Shown piece after piece: positions 7,386 through 16,137 of a DNA stretch of 20,388 nucleotides. The DNA is from an uncultured Verrucomicrobiota bacterium. GTDB lineage: Bacteria > Verrucomicrobiota > Kiritimatiellia > RFP12 > UBA1067. The DNA lies in NCBI GenBank assembly GCA_945613785.1, contig CALZAJ010000008.1:1-20388 (forward strand), written 5' to 3'. Position 1 is the first letter of the stretch. Each line of letters starts with the position of its first letter. Below the pieces are notes generated by a model. It did not search any database and was not told where the DNA came from. It worked only from the letters and a program-made list of their open reading frames with translations. The position numbers and the translations under genes were made by a program.

Positions 7386-7394
7386 TGGTATACT
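7386..7394 (+). promoter_or_regulatory. Extended -10 promoter of lpxI-lpxB (predicted leaderless)
   Basis: TGG directly precedes TATACT (7389-7394), an extended -10 box. No good -35 lies at normal spacing. The box ends only 7 nt before ATG 7402, and no Shine-Dalgarno sequence is present, so transcription should begin at or next to the start codon. Confidence 0.65.
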
Positions 7395-7401
7395 TACGCC
7401 A

Positions 7402-8235
7402 ATGGACAAGTTGATCATCATTGCCGGCTGGGGATCTTATCCGCGGCTGCTCATCGAAGGCGCGAAAAGAGCGGGCGTTCGTCAGATGGACGTTGTCGCC
7501 ATCAAGGGATCGACTGACCGGGCGACCTGGAAGGCCGCTGACAACGTCCATTGGATCACCTTGGGTGGCATCGCCGATGGCATCCGTTGGTGCGGCGCGA
7601 ATGGTTACCAGGGTGCGTTTCTTGCGGGGCAGGTCAATCCGCTTTCGCTTTTCCGCGGACGCTTCGACCCGGAGGTCAAGAGCTGGCTTGCAGAGTTGCC
7701 CGTCAAGAACGCCCATACGATTTTCGGTAAGCTGACGGAGAAGTTCGCCGATGTCGGCGTGCCGATTCTCCCGGCCAGCTATTTCATGGACGACCAGATG
7801 CCGGGCGTCGGGGTCCTGACCAATCGCGGTCTGACCGAATCCGAGCGCAGTGACGTCGAACACGCGATGCAGATCGCGGAGGACATGGGCGAGCATGACG
7901 TCGGACAGACGGTGATGGTGAAGTCCGGCATGGTTCTCGCCGTCGAGGCCTTTGAGGGTACGAACGCGGCAATCAAGCGTGGCGGCAAGCTCGGACGCGG
8001 AGGCGGTGTCGTCTTCAAGGCCGCTCGCAAGGGCCATGACATGCGTTTTGACATCCCGGTGGTCGGATTGAAGACCCTCAAGGTCATCAAGAAGGCGGGC
8101 GCAACGGCTCTGGCTTTTCAGGCGGGACGTCTCGTGTTGCTCGACCGCGAGAGCGTGATTGCCTACGCAAACGCCCATAACATCGCCATTGTCGGCGTTG
8201 ATTCCGGTCTGCCGCCGGCTCCTTTGAGGCCCTGA
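7402..8235 (+). CDS. lpxI: UDP-2,3-diacylglucosamine pyrophosphatase LpxI
   Basis: LpxI hydrolyses UDP-2,3-diacylglucosamine to lipid X and UMP, the fourth step of lipid A synthesis at the inner membrane. It replaces LpxH or LpxG in some lineages. The 277-residue product shows the LpxI (DUF1009) hallmarks: IIIAGWGSYPRLL at the N-terminus, GQVNPLSLFRGRFD (77-89), GQTVMVKSGMVLAVEAFEGT (168-187) and MRFDIPVVGLKT (214-225), whose D217 is the probable match to the catalytic Asp described in Caulobacter. Length is typical. Its stop overlaps lpxB (TGATG), so the product of LpxI goes to the enzyme encoded next. An extended -10 box ends 7 nt before the ATG. Confidence 0.93.
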   Translation: MDKLIIIAGWGSYPRLLIEGAKRAGVRQMDVVAIKGSTDRATWKAADNVHWITLGGIADGIRWCGANGYQGAFLAGQVNPLSLFRGRFDPEVKSWLAELPVKNAHTIFGKLTEKFADVGVPILPASYFMDDQMPGVGVLTNRGLTESERSDVEHAMQIAEDMGEHDVGQTVMVKSGMVLAVEAFEGTNAAIKRGGKLGRGGGVVFKAARKGHDMRFDIPVVGLKTLKVIKKAGATALAFQAGRLVLLDRESVIAYANAHNIAIVGVDSGLPPAPLRP

Positions 8236-9311
8236 TGAAGATCCTCTTGCTAGCCGGCGAGGAATCGGGCGTCCTTTATGCCAATCGTCTGAAGGCGTTG
8301 ATGCCGACGGACGAGGTACGGGGCTATGAAGACTACGGCTTCAAGGTGGCTGACCTTGCGGTCATGGGATTTGTGGCGGTTCTGAAGAAAATCTTCTATT
8401 TTCTTCGTGTTAAACGGACGATGCAACGGGCGATTGATGAGTGGCGTCCCGATGCGGTGCTGACCATCGACTATCCTGGGATGAACCTGAAGCTCGCGGC
8501 CTATGCAAAGTCCAAGGGCATTCGCACGGTTCACGTGGTGTGTCCCCAGGTCTGGGCCTGGAAAAAAGGGCGGATTCCGAAGATTGAGGCGTCCCTCGAC
8601 AAGTTGTGCTGCTTCTTCCCGTTTGAGCCGAAATACTTCAAGCCTGGATTTGCCGAGTTTATCGGACATCCTCTGGCTGAGGGTTTCGCGGCGCGCGATC
8701 CGAAATCCTACGAAAAGGGACTGGTCGCCTTGCTGCCCGGTAGTCGACTCGGTGAGATTGAGCGTAACTTGCCGGCGATGCTCGAGGCCCTGGCGAAACT
8801 CCCGGGAGCGCGTGCGATTATTCCGGCCGCCAATGAGCGGGCGGAGCGGGCCATTCGCCAGATTCTATCTCACCCAAACACCCCCCATTCCACCCCCCTC
8901 CCTCTCTCGGTGCAACTGGGCGGGGCACGCGAGTTGTTGTTGCGCGCCGAGTGTGCGGTGGTTGCCAGTGGTACGGCGACGCTTGAGGCGGGGCTTGCGC
9001 GGTGTCCGACCGTGTTAGTTTATAAAGTTGATGCGTTTTTAGCCTGGTTTGCGCGGAAAATGATCAAGGAAATTCGCCATATTGGATTGGTGAATATCAT
9101 TTGGGAGAAGGCGGGCGAACCGGGGTCTGAGCCGATGCCGGAGCTGTTGCAGGAGGCCTTTACGGCGGATGCCGTGGCGAATCTCCTGACGCGTTGGCGG
9201 GAGGATCCAGTCGCGCGTGCAGAAGCCATTCGCCGACTGGATGAAACGGTCCGTCTGCTGGATGGAAAGGGGAATTCCCTGGACCGTGTCGTGGCCTTGC
9301 TTAAGGCTTGA
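8235..9311 (+). CDS. lpxB: Lipid-A-disaccharide synthase LpxB (divergent)
   Basis: LpxB joins UDP-diacylglucosamine and lipid X into the lipid A disaccharide. The 358-residue protein (E. coli form about 382) keeps the GT19 pattern: ID-P-N (D79, equivalent to E. coli D98), CPQVWAWKKGR (103-113), FIGHPLAEG (142-150), LLPGSR (166-171, with R171 equivalent to E. coli R201) and VASGTATLEAGL (243-254). Compared with E. coli LpxB from memory, GETSGD reads GEESGV (V13 for Asp), VMGIVEVL reads VMGFVAVL (A49 for Glu), and about 13 residues are missing in the N-terminal part. Residues 212-225 form a His/Pro/Thr-rich insert encoded by a C-rich tract. The start overlaps the lpxI stop. Assignment as LpxB is firm from motifs plus context; activity is inferred. 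Confidence 0.9.
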   Translation: MKILLLAGEESGVLYANRLKALMPTDEVRGYEDYGFKVADLAVMGFVAVLKKIFYFLRVKRTMQRAIDEWRPDAVLTIDYPGMNLKLAAYAKSKGIRTVHVVCPQVWAWKKGRIPKIEASLDKLCCFFPFEPKYFKPGFAEFIGHPLAEGFAARDPKSYEKGLVALLPGSRLGEIERNLPAMLEALAKLPGARAIIPAANERAERAIRQILSHPNTPHSTPLPLSVQLGGARELLLRAECAVVASGTATLEAGLARCPTVLVYKVDAFLAWFARKMIKEIRHIGLVNIIWEKAGEPGSEPMPELLQEAFTADAVANLLTRWREDPVARAEAIRRLDETVRLLDGKGNSLDRVVALLKA

Positions 9312-9322
9312 TTTGATGTTGC

Positions 9323-9350
9323 AAATCGCTCACTTTCTGCGATTTTCTTC
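9323..9350 (+). terminator. Weak candidate terminator after lpxB
   Basis: AAATCGC (9323-9329) pairs with GCGATTT (9339-9345) around a 9-nt loop, followed by TCTTC. The stem is short and the tail is only partly T-rich, so termination may be inefficient. It lies between the lpxB stop and the secA promoter. Confidence 0.35.
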
Positions 9351-9369
9351 GCACGCGCAGGCGTGGTTA

Positions 9370-9378
9370 TGATATAAT
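9370..9378 (+). promoter_or_regulatory. Extended -10 promoter of secA (predicted leaderless or near-leaderless)
   Basis: TGA precedes a perfect TATAAT (9373-9378). No clear -35 is visible at 17-nt spacing (TTCGCA lies at 19). Only 9 nt separate the box from ATG 9388, and they contain no Shine-Dalgarno sequence. Confidence 0.7.
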
Positions 9379-9387
9379 ATCCCAAGT

Positions 9388-12300
9388 ATGAATCTGTTGA
9401 AACTTCTCATAGGAACCAAGAACGATCGCGAGCTCAAGAAACTGTGGCCGATCGTCAAGGAAATCAATCGCATCGAGGCCGACTACCAGGCCAAGAACTT
9501 CACCGACGAGGACTTCCCCCGCATGACCGCCGAGTTCAAGGCGCGCGTTGCCGGTGGCGAGACACTTGATCACATTCTTCCCGAAGCGTTCGCTCTCGTG
9601 AAGAACGCGTGCCGTCATCTCGTGGGCACGTCCGAAGAGGTCTGCGGTCACACGCTCGAGTGGAATATGGTCCCGTTCGACGTCCAGCTCATCGGCGGCA
9701 TCGTCCTGCATCAGGGCAAGATCTCCGAAATGCAGACGGGCGAAGGCAAGACGTTGGTGGCGACGCTGCCGCTTTATCTGAACGCGCTGGCGGGCAAGAA
9801 CGTCCAGCTCGTCACGGTGAACGATTACCTCGCCAAGCGTGACGCGACGTGGATGGGGCACCTGTACAAGTATCTGGGCCTGACGGTCGGCTGCATCCAG
9901 AACTCGATGAGCTCCGAGGAGCGTCGTGTGCAGTACCTGTGCGACATCACCTACGGCACCAACTCCGAGTTCGGCTTCGACTACCTCCGTGACAACGGCA
10001 TGGCGCAGCAGCCCGAGCAGGTTGTGCAGAACGGCCATCACTTCGCGATTGTCGACGAAGTGGACTCGATCCTGATCGATGAGGCCCGTACGCCGCTGAT
10101 CATCTCGGGTCCGGCGACGATGTCGACGAGTCATATCTACCAGCAGATCCGTCCGATGGTCGATGCGATCGTCCGTGTGCAGACGGCGCAGTGCAACGAT
10201 TTCGTGCAGCAGGCGAAGAAGGCCTGGGAGGCGGGCGACATTAATCTGGTCCGTGACCGCATCTATCAGGTCTACCACTCGATGCCGAAGCACAAGCAGC
10301 TCCTGCACCTGTTGGAGAACCCCGAGATCCGCAAGGTCCAGGAAGACGGCGAGCTCAAGATGCTGTCCGAGATGTTCAAGGAGCACTCCCGTGCGCTCCG
10401 CGACGACTTGTTCTTCACGATCGACGAACGCACCCGCGAGGTCGCGCTCACCGACAAGGGCTGTGCGAAGATCTGCCCTGAGGATCCGAAGCTGTTCGTC
10501 CTGCCGGACCTGGCGTCCGAACTGAGCGCAATCGATGGCGACGCCTCGCTGTCGCGCGAGGAGCGGCTGGACCGTCGCCGCATGGCGCAGGCGGCCTTTG
10601 TCGAGCGTAGCGACCGCGTGCATGTGGTCGATCAGCTCCTGCGTGCCTACTGCCTCTACGAGAAGGACGTCGACTATGTCGTTCAGGACAATCACGTCTA
10701 CATCGTCGACGAGTTCACGGGCCGTGTCCTGCCGGGCCGTCGCTGGTCCGACGGCCTTCACCAGGCCGTCGAGGCGAAGGAAGGCGTCGAGATCGAGAAG
10801 GAATCGCAGACGCTCGCGACGATCACGATCCAGAACTACTTCCGCCTCTACAAGAAGCTCGCCGGCATGACCGGTACGGCCGAGACGGAGGCGCGCGAGT
10901 TCAAGGACATCTACAAGCTCGACGTCGTCTCGATTCCGACGAACCGTCCCGTGAACCGTACGGACGGCAACGATCAGATCTACCGCACGCAGCGTGAGAA
11001 GTTCAAGGCCATCGTGGCGGACGTCGCCGAGCGTCATGCGAAGGGCCAGCCGGTCTTGCTGGGTACGGTGACGGTCGACACCTCCGAGGTCCTGTCCCGC
11101 TTCCTCACGATGGCGCACATTCCGCACGAGGTGCTGAACGCGAAGAATCACGCGCGTGAGGCCGAGATCGTCGCGCTCGCCGGCATGAAGGGCGCGGTGA
11201 CGATCGCGACGAACATGGCCGGTCGTGGTACGGACATCAAGCTGGGCGAGGGCGTCAAGGAGCTGGGTGGTCTGCACGTCCTCGGTTCCGAGCGTCACGA
11301 GTCCCGTCGTATTGACCGCCAGCTGCGCGGTCGTTGCTCGCGCCAGGGCGATCCCGGCAGCTCGCAGTTCTTCATTTCGCTCGAAGACCAGCTGATGCGT
11401 CTCTTCGGTTCCCAGCGCATCGCGGGCATTATGCAGCGTCTGGGCATGAAGGAAGGCGAAGTGATGGAGCACAAGTGGCTCAACCGCTCCGTCGAGACGG
11501 CCCAGCGCCGCGTCGAGCAGCAGCACTACGCGATCCGCAAGCGCACGCTCGAGTACGATGACGTGATGAACAAGCAGCGCTCGATCGTGTACGAGTTGCG
11601 CGGCCGCATTCTCACGGGAGATCAGGAGACGGTGCACGGCATCATCCTTGACGTCATGAACGATCTCGTCCGCACGCAGTGCGACCGTTATCTCTTCAGC
11701 GAGAAGGACGGCAGTCTCGACGACTTCATGGCGTGGGTCGGCGTGTCTTTCCCGATTGTGTTGTCGGCCGACGATCTCAAGCCTCTGATGGGCAAGCCGC
11801 TCGAGGCGGGCGATCTCGTCTTTGCCCGTGTGCAGGAGGCCTACGATTCCAAATGCGCGTGCGAGGATCAGGACGTGCTTCCGTACATGGAGCGTGGCGT
11901 CTTCCTCAACGTGATCGATCGTGAGTGGCAGGATTACCTCCGTGCGATGGACGATCTTCGTCACGGCGTGAACCTTCGGGCCTACGGGCAGCGTGATCCG
12001 CTGATCGAGTACAAGAAGGAAGCGTTCGAGATGTTCGAGCAGCTGATGATGTCCATCAAGACGAAGGTCGTCTCGGCGCAGTTCCGCAGCGCGACCGCCG
12101 GTAATGTCCGCCGCATGATGGCGATGATGCAGGCCGCTCAGCAGCGTGCGGCGAAAACGAACGAAGAGGAGATTGCGGTTGACGGCGACCAGCGTCAGGC
12201 CCCTGCGCCGGCACCGGTCAAGCCCGCACCCGCTCCCGCTCCTGCCGCCCCGGCCGAACCTCTGAAGCCGGAGGACAACAAGCGCGCGGTGGCGGACGTC

Positions 12301-12468
12301 TTTGCCTCGATGATGTCTCGTCCGGTGCGCGTGGTGCCCCGGCCGTCTCCTGCTGCGGTGCCGAAGGGCGCGCAGGAACCTCGTCACGATGTCGTGGGCC
12401 GCAATGATCCCTGTCCTTGCGGGTCTGGTAAGAAGTTCAAAAAGTGCTGCGGGAGGAACCTGGTATGA
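9388..12468 (+). CDS. secA: Preprotein translocase ATPase SecA
   Basis: SecA drives unfolded preproteins through SecYEG. The 1026-residue protein has Walker A MQTGEGKT (115-122), the family signature VDEVDSILIDEARTPLIISG, the segment DEFTGRVLPGRRWSDGLHQA, GMTGTAETEAREF, and motif V/VI region TNMAGRGTDIKLGEGV followed by ESRRIDRQLRGRCSRQGDPG. The C-terminus is a Pro/Ala-rich linker (about 935-960) and a zinc-binding SEC-C tail with C1009, C1011, C1020 and C1021, used for SecB or ribosome contact. It is longer than E. coli SecA (901) because of extra residues around the substrate-binding region (about 240-400). The ATG is 9 nt after a perfect extended -10 box. Its stop overlaps the ispD ATG (ATGA). 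Confidence 0.98.
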   Translation: MNLLKLLIGTKNDRELKKLWPIVKEINRIEADYQAKNFTDEDFPRMTAEFKARVAGGETLDHILPEAFALVKNACRHLVGTSEEVCGHTLEWNMVPFDVQLIGGIVLHQGKISEMQTGEGKTLVATLPLYLNALAGKNVQLVTVNDYLAKRDATWMGHLYKYLGLTVGCIQNSMSSEERRVQYLCDITYGTNSEFGFDYLRDNGMAQQPEQVVQNGHHFAIVDEVDSILIDEARTPLIISGPATMSTSHIYQQIRPMVDAIVRVQTAQCNDFVQQAKKAWEAGDINLVRDRIYQVYHSMPKHKQLLHLLENPEIRKVQEDGELKMLSEMFKEHSRALRDDLFFTIDERTREVALTDKGCAKICPEDPKLFVLPDLASELSAIDGDASLSREERLDRRRMAQAAFVERSDRVHVVDQLLRAYCLYEKDVDYVVQDNHVYIVDEFTGRVLPGRRWSDGLHQAVEAKEGVEIEKESQTLATITIQNYFRLYKKLAGMTGTAETEAREFKDIYKLDVVSIPTNRPVNRTDGNDQIYRTQREKFKAIVADVAERHAKGQPVLLGTVTVDTSEVLSRFLTMAHIPHEVLNAKNHAREAEIVALAGMKGAVTIATNMAGRGTDIKLGEGVKELGGLHVLGSERHESRRIDRQLRGRCSRQGDPGSSQFFISLEDQLMRLFGSQRIAGIMQRLGMKEGEVMEHKWLNRSVETAQRRVEQQHYAIRKRTLEYDDVMNKQRSIVYELRGRILTGDQETVHGIILDVMNDLVRTQCDRYLFSEKDGSLDDFMAWVGVSFPIVLSADDLKPLMGKPLEAGDLVFARVQEAYDSKCACEDQDVLPYMERGVFLNVIDREWQDYLRAMDDLRHGVNLRAYGQRDPLIEYKKEAFEMFEQLMMSIKTKVVSAQFRSATAGNVRRMMAMMQAAQQRAAKTNEEEIAVDGDQRQAPAPAPVKPAPAPAPAAPAEPLKPEDNKRAVADVFASMMSRPVRVVPRPSPAAVPKGAQEPRHDVVGRNDPCPCGSGKKFKKCCGRNLV

Positions 12469-13133
12469 CGACTGCGATCATTGTTGCTGCTGGTAAGTCC
12501 GAGAGGATGGGTGCGGGAACCGACAAGGCGTTCCTGTCGCTCGTCAACAAGCCCGTCGTCGCCTGGTCGCTGCTGGCCTTCGAGCGCTGTCCCGACATCG
12601 ACCGAATCGTCCTCGTCGTCCGCAAGGACCAGCAGGTCGCGGCGAAGGCTGTCTGCCAGATGTTCGGCATTTCGAAACTGCAGTCGATCGTCGCCGGTGG
12701 CGCGAAGCGTCAGGAGTCCGTCCAGGCTGGCTTCAAGGCGTGTGACATCGACACGCGTTTCGTGGTTATCCATGACGGCGCGCGTCCGTGTGTGACTTCC
12801 GACCTCATCTCCGAGGTCGTCAAGTCCGTCAAGCGCACGCCGGCCGTCACGGTTGGCCGTCGGATCACCGACACGGTCAAGCGCGTCGAGAAGGGGACCA
12901 TGGTCACCGCGACGGAAGACCGTGACAAGCTCTGGGCCGTGCAGACGCCGCAGGCCTTCCAGATGAAGACGCTGCGTGCCGCGTTCAAGGCCCTGGGTGA
13001 GCGCGAGGTAACCGACGAATGTCAGGCGGTCGAGCTCTCCGGTGAATCCGTGAAGATTCTTGAATCGCGTCAGCCCAACTTCAAGATTACGACTGTTGAG
13101 GACCTCCAGATTGCCGGAGCGATTCTGAAGTAA
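12465..13133 (+). CDS. ispD: 2-C-methyl-D-erythritol 4-phosphate cytidylyltransferase IspD
   Basis: IspD adds CMP to MEP in the non-mevalonate isoprenoid pathway, which feeds undecaprenyl phosphate and quinones. The 222-residue protein shows the nucleotide-binding start AIIVAAGKSERMG with DKAF at 20-23, GGAKRQESVQAG, VIHDGARPCV, ITDTVKR and AVQTPQAFQ, all in family order. Length is typical. The chosen ATG overlaps the secA stop and has GGGAGGAA 6 nt upstream, inside the secA Cys tail codons. A longer in-frame start at 12444 would precede this ribosome site and is unlikely. The gene is translationally coupled to secA, and the metallophosphoesterase gene begins 1 nt after its stop. Confidence 0.95.
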   Translation: MTTAIIVAAGKSERMGAGTDKAFLSLVNKPVVAWSLLAFERCPDIDRIVLVVRKDQQVAAKAVCQMFGISKLQSIVAGGAKRQESVQAGFKACDIDTRFVVIHDGARPCVTSDLISEVVKSVKRTPAVTVGRRITDTVKRVEKGTMVTATEDRDKLWAVQTPQAFQMKTLRAAFKALGEREVTDECQAVELSGESVKILESRQPNFKITTVEDLQIAGAILK

Positions 13134-13134
13134 T

Positions 13135-13866
13135 ATGTCAAAGATTGCAATTTTAGGTGATATCCATTCGAATATCGACGCGCTCAACGTCGTGCTTGAC
13201 GATTGCCGTGCGCAGGGTGTCGAGGAGTTCCTCTGTACGGGTGACGTGGTCGGCTACAATGCGTGTCCGCGAGAATGCCTGGAAATCGTTCGGTCGCTCG
13301 GCTGCCCGGTGGTGATGGGCAATCATGACTACTATGTTTGCTCCGAGGACCTGAATCTCGACGACTTCAATCCGCATGCCGCGATGGTCGTGCAGTGGAC
13401 GCGTGATCAGCTTTCGGCTGAGGATCTGCAATGGCTTCGTGACCTGCCGTTCACCAAGACGGTGAAGGGCATGACGCTCGTTCATTCGACGATGGACCGT
13501 CCGGAGACGTTCGGCTACGTCTTCGACAACCTGCAGGCGCAGGCGAACTTCACGAACCAGAAGACGCCGGTCTGCTTTCATGGCCATACTCACTGTCCGA
13601 TGATCTACGAGCACTCCATCAATGGCGTGTACCGTATCGATCCGCAGGACTTCAAGCTGCAGATGGGCCGCAAGTACTTCATCAACGTCGGGTCGGTCGG
13701 CCAGCCGCGCGACGGAGATCCGCGTGCGACCTATGTCATCTACGACAACATGGCCAAGACCGTGACCTTCCGCCGCCTCGAGTACGACATCGCCGCGGCG
13801 CAGGCCCGCATCCGTGCGGCCGGTCTTCCCGAACGCCTGGCGGAACGTCTGGCCGAGGGACACTGA
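13135..13866 (+). CDS. Calcineurin-like metallophosphoesterase (YfcE/MJ0936-type)
   Basis: The 243-residue protein carries the five metal-binding blocks of the calcineurin-like family: GDIHSN (8-13), GDVVGY (36-41), GNHD (62-65), H117 in LVHST, and GHTH (150-153). A later block NVGSVGQPRDGD (184-195) is typical of the cytoplasmic YfcE/MJ0936 phosphodiesterase branch. It should hydrolyse a phosphodiester or phosphomonoester, but the substrate cannot be read from sequence. It has no signal peptide. It starts 1 nt after ispD and has no promoter of its own, so it is part of the secA-ispD transcript. The C-terminus (about 215-243) is a charged Ala/Arg-rich helix. Confidence 0.85.
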   Translation: MSKIAILGDIHSNIDALNVVLDDCRAQGVEEFLCTGDVVGYNACPRECLEIVRSLGCPVVMGNHDYYVCSEDLNLDDFNPHAAMVVQWTRDQLSAEDLQWLRDLPFTKTVKGMTLVHSTMDRPETFGYVFDNLQAQANFTNQKTPVCFHGHTHCPMIYEHSINGVYRIDPQDFKLQMGRKYFINVGSVGQPRDGDPRATYVIYDNMAKTVTFRRLEYDIAAAQARIRAAGLPERLAERLAEGH

Positions 13867-13917
13867 GGATTGTCGATTTGTTAGGGTTTTGAGACTGTTT
13901 GATTAGAGGTGGGAAAA

Positions 13918-16137
13918 ATGGGCGAAGAGACTTCGAGCAACTATAACGCCGAGAACATCCAGGTCCTTGAGGGCATGGAGGCGGTGCGCAAGCGCCCCGC
14001 GATGTACATCGGCGACACGGGAGAGCGCGGCTATCACCACCTCGTGTACGAAGTGGTCGACAACTCGATTGACGAGGCGCTCGCCGGCTATTGCTCGATG
14101 ATCGACGTCATCATCAATCCCGACGGCTCGCTCACCGTCCAGGACGACGGCCGCGGCATCCCGGTCGACATGCATCCGACGCAGAAGCGTCCGGCGCTCG
14201 AGGTGGTGCTGACGATCCTCCACGCGGGCGGCAAGTTCGACGGCTCCAACTACAAGGTCTCGGGCGGTCTCCACGGCGTCGGCGTCTCGTGCGTCAACGC
14301 GCTGTCCGAATGGATGAAGGTCGACGTCAAGCGCGGCGGCAAGATCCATCACGTCGAGCTTTCGCGCGGACACGTCACCAAGCCGACCGAAGTCGTCGGC
14401 GAGTGCGGCGAGGAGACCGGCACCAAGGTCACATTCTTCCCGGACCACACGATCTTCACCTGCCGTGCGTTCAAGTGGGAGATCCTCTGCGCGCGTCTGC
14501 GCGAACTCGCGTTCCTCAACAAGGGTGTGACGATCCATTTCCGTGACGACGAGGGCGAGCAGCATCACGAGGAGACGTTCCACTACGACGGCGGCATCGA
14601 CGAGTTCGTCGGCTACCTCAATGCGAACAAGACGACGCTTTCGCCGATCGTGCACTTCGAGGGGTCCGAGGACACAGTCCGCAACGACGGTTCGCACTAC
14701 GTCATCCAGGCCGAGGTCTCGATGCAGTACAACGACGGCTATTCCGTCCTCGAACAGACGTACTGCAACAACATCCATACGATCGAAGGCGGCACGCACC
14801 TCTCGGGCTTCCGTCGCGCGCTCACCGCGACGATCAAGAAGTATGGCATGAACAACAAGCTCCTCAAGGAGAAGGAGTTCAATTCGCTTTCCGGCGACGA
14901 CATGCGCGAAGGCCTCACGGTCGTCGTCAGCGTCAAGGTCCCGCAGCCTCAGTTCGAGGGCCAGACCAAGACCAAGCTCGGCAACGGCGAAGTGGACGGC
15001 ATCGTGGCGGGCATCGTCAACGACAAGCTGATGACCTATTTCGAGGAGAATCCCTCCGTCGCCAAGGCGATCATCGACAAGGTACTGATGGCCGCGCGTG
15101 CCCGCGAGGCCGCCCGCCATGCGCGCGAAACCGTCCGCAAGGGCGTGATGGACGGCCTGGCGCTCCCTGGCAAGCTCCGCGACTGCTCGGTCCGCGACGC
15201 CTCGAAGACCGAACTCTATCTCGTCGAGGGTGACTCCGCCGGCGGCTCCGCGTGCAAGGGACGCGACCGTTCCACGCAGGCGATCCTCCCGCTCCGCGGC
15301 AAGGTGCTGAACGTCGAGAAGGCGCGCATCGACCGCATGCTGGCGAATGCAGAGATCCGTACGCTCATCACCGCGATCGGCTGCGGTTTCGCGGAAGAGT
15401 GGGACATCTCGAAGGCGCGTTACCACAAGATCGTCATCATGACCGATGCTGACGTCGACGGTGCCCACATCCGTACGCTGCTGCTGACGTTCTTCTACCG
15501 CAAGATGCCCGAGCTCATCGAGAAGGGCTATGTCTATCTCGCCCAGCCGCCGCTCTACAAGGTCGAGCGCAAGAAGAAGGCCGAGTACGTGATGACGGAC
15601 GGCGACCTGACGCGTCGCCTCCTGACGCTCGGACTCGACGACTTCGAGGTGAAGGGCAAGGACGGCGCCGTCCTCGACAAGGATCAGGCGGCGAACTTCC
15701 TCACGCTCCTGGCCGAAATCGAGGAAACCTGCAAGATGGTTGAGGAACGCGGCTTCAAGCCGGCGGAACTCGTCGCGGATGCGAATGCGACCGGCTCGGG
15801 CGCGTCGATGCTCAAGAAGGAGTTCAGCTCGCTCTCCGGCTATGGCTATCAGCCCGAGGACTGGTTTGCGGGTTCGCTCAAGAAACTCCTCGACGATGTC
15901 CGCGCGCATGGCAAGCAGGGCCTCTCGGTCTACCGTTTCAAGGGTCTCGGCGAAATGGATGCCGACGAGCTCTTCGACACGACGATGAATCCAGAGAAGC
16001 GCCACATGCTGCGCGTCAAGCTTTCGGACGCCGTTGCGGCCGATCAGATGTTCACGCTCCTCATGGGCGACGAGGTCGAACCCCGCCGCAAGTTCATTGA
16101 GGACAATGCGTTGAATGTGCGCAACCTTGACTTCTAA
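13918..16137 (+). CDS. gyrB: DNA gyrase subunit B
   Basis: GyrB supplies the ATPase and part of the cleavage core for negative supercoiling with GyrA. The 739-residue protein has RKRPAMYIGDTGERGYHHLV, the GHKL ATP site EVVDNS (E45, D48, N49), DDGRGIPVD and VSGGLHGVGVSCVNALS. The TOPRIM signatures EGDSAGGSACKGRDR, QAILPLRGKVLNVEKA and DADVDGAHIRTLLLTFFYR follow, with the C-terminal GyrA-binding tail RFKGLGEMDADELFDTT. It is shorter than E. coli GyrB (804), like most non-proteobacterial forms. An upstream GTG at 13909 is in frame, but ATG 13918 has AGAGGTGG about 5 nt before it. It starts 51 nt after the phosphoesterase; no convincing promoter is visible in that gap. GyrB is preferred over ParE on the motif set. 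Confidence 0.96.
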   Translation: MGEETSSNYNAENIQVLEGMEAVRKRPAMYIGDTGERGYHHLVYEVVDNSIDEALAGYCSMIDVIINPDGSLTVQDDGRGIPVDMHPTQKRPALEVVLTILHAGGKFDGSNYKVSGGLHGVGVSCVNALSEWMKVDVKRGGKIHHVELSRGHVTKPTEVVGECGEETGTKVTFFPDHTIFTCRAFKWEILCARLRELAFLNKGVTIHFRDDEGEQHHEETFHYDGGIDEFVGYLNANKTTLSPIVHFEGSEDTVRNDGSHYVIQAEVSMQYNDGYSVLEQTYCNNIHTIEGGTHLSGFRRALTATIKKYGMNNKLLKEKEFNSLSGDDMREGLTVVVSVKVPQPQFEGQTKTKLGNGEVDGIVAGIVNDKLMTYFEENPSVAKAIIDKVLMAARAREAARHARETVRKGVMDGLALPGKLRDCSVRDASKTELYLVEGDSAGGSACKGRDRSTQAILPLRGKVLNVEKARIDRMLANAEIRTLITAIGCGFAEEWDISKARYHKIVIMTDADVDGAHIRTLLLTFFYRKMPELIEKGYVYLAQPPLYKVERKKKAEYVMTDGDLTRRLLTLGLDDFEVKGKDGAVLDKDQAANFLTLLAEIEETCKMVEERGFKPAELVADANATGSGASMLKKEFSSLSGYGYQPEDWFAGSLKKLLDDVRAHGKQGLSVYRFKGLGEMDADELFDTTMNPEKRHMLRVKLSDAVAADQMFTLLMGDEVEPRRKFIEDNALNVRNLDF

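Noticed and set aside
9367..12387. A 1006-codon open frame on the minus strand opposite secA, and similar long antisense frames opposite hexokinase (3769-5265), gyrB (13903-16161), the helicase (17200-19179) and GH5 (19077-20387).
   Set aside because: The translations are Arg/Leu/Val/Asp-rich with no motifs, and they mirror the high-GC codon pattern of the highly expressed plus-strand genes. They run past gene borders without start signals, so they are shadows.
12444..12464. ATG 12444 as start of ispD.
   Set aside because: It lies before the GGGAGGAA ribosome site that serves ATG 12465, and the family N-terminus begins at the later Met.
13867..13917. A promoter for gyrB in the gap after the phosphoesterase gene.
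   Set aside because: Several TTG-containing hexamers occur, but no -10-like box sits at proper distance; gyrB may be read from upstream.
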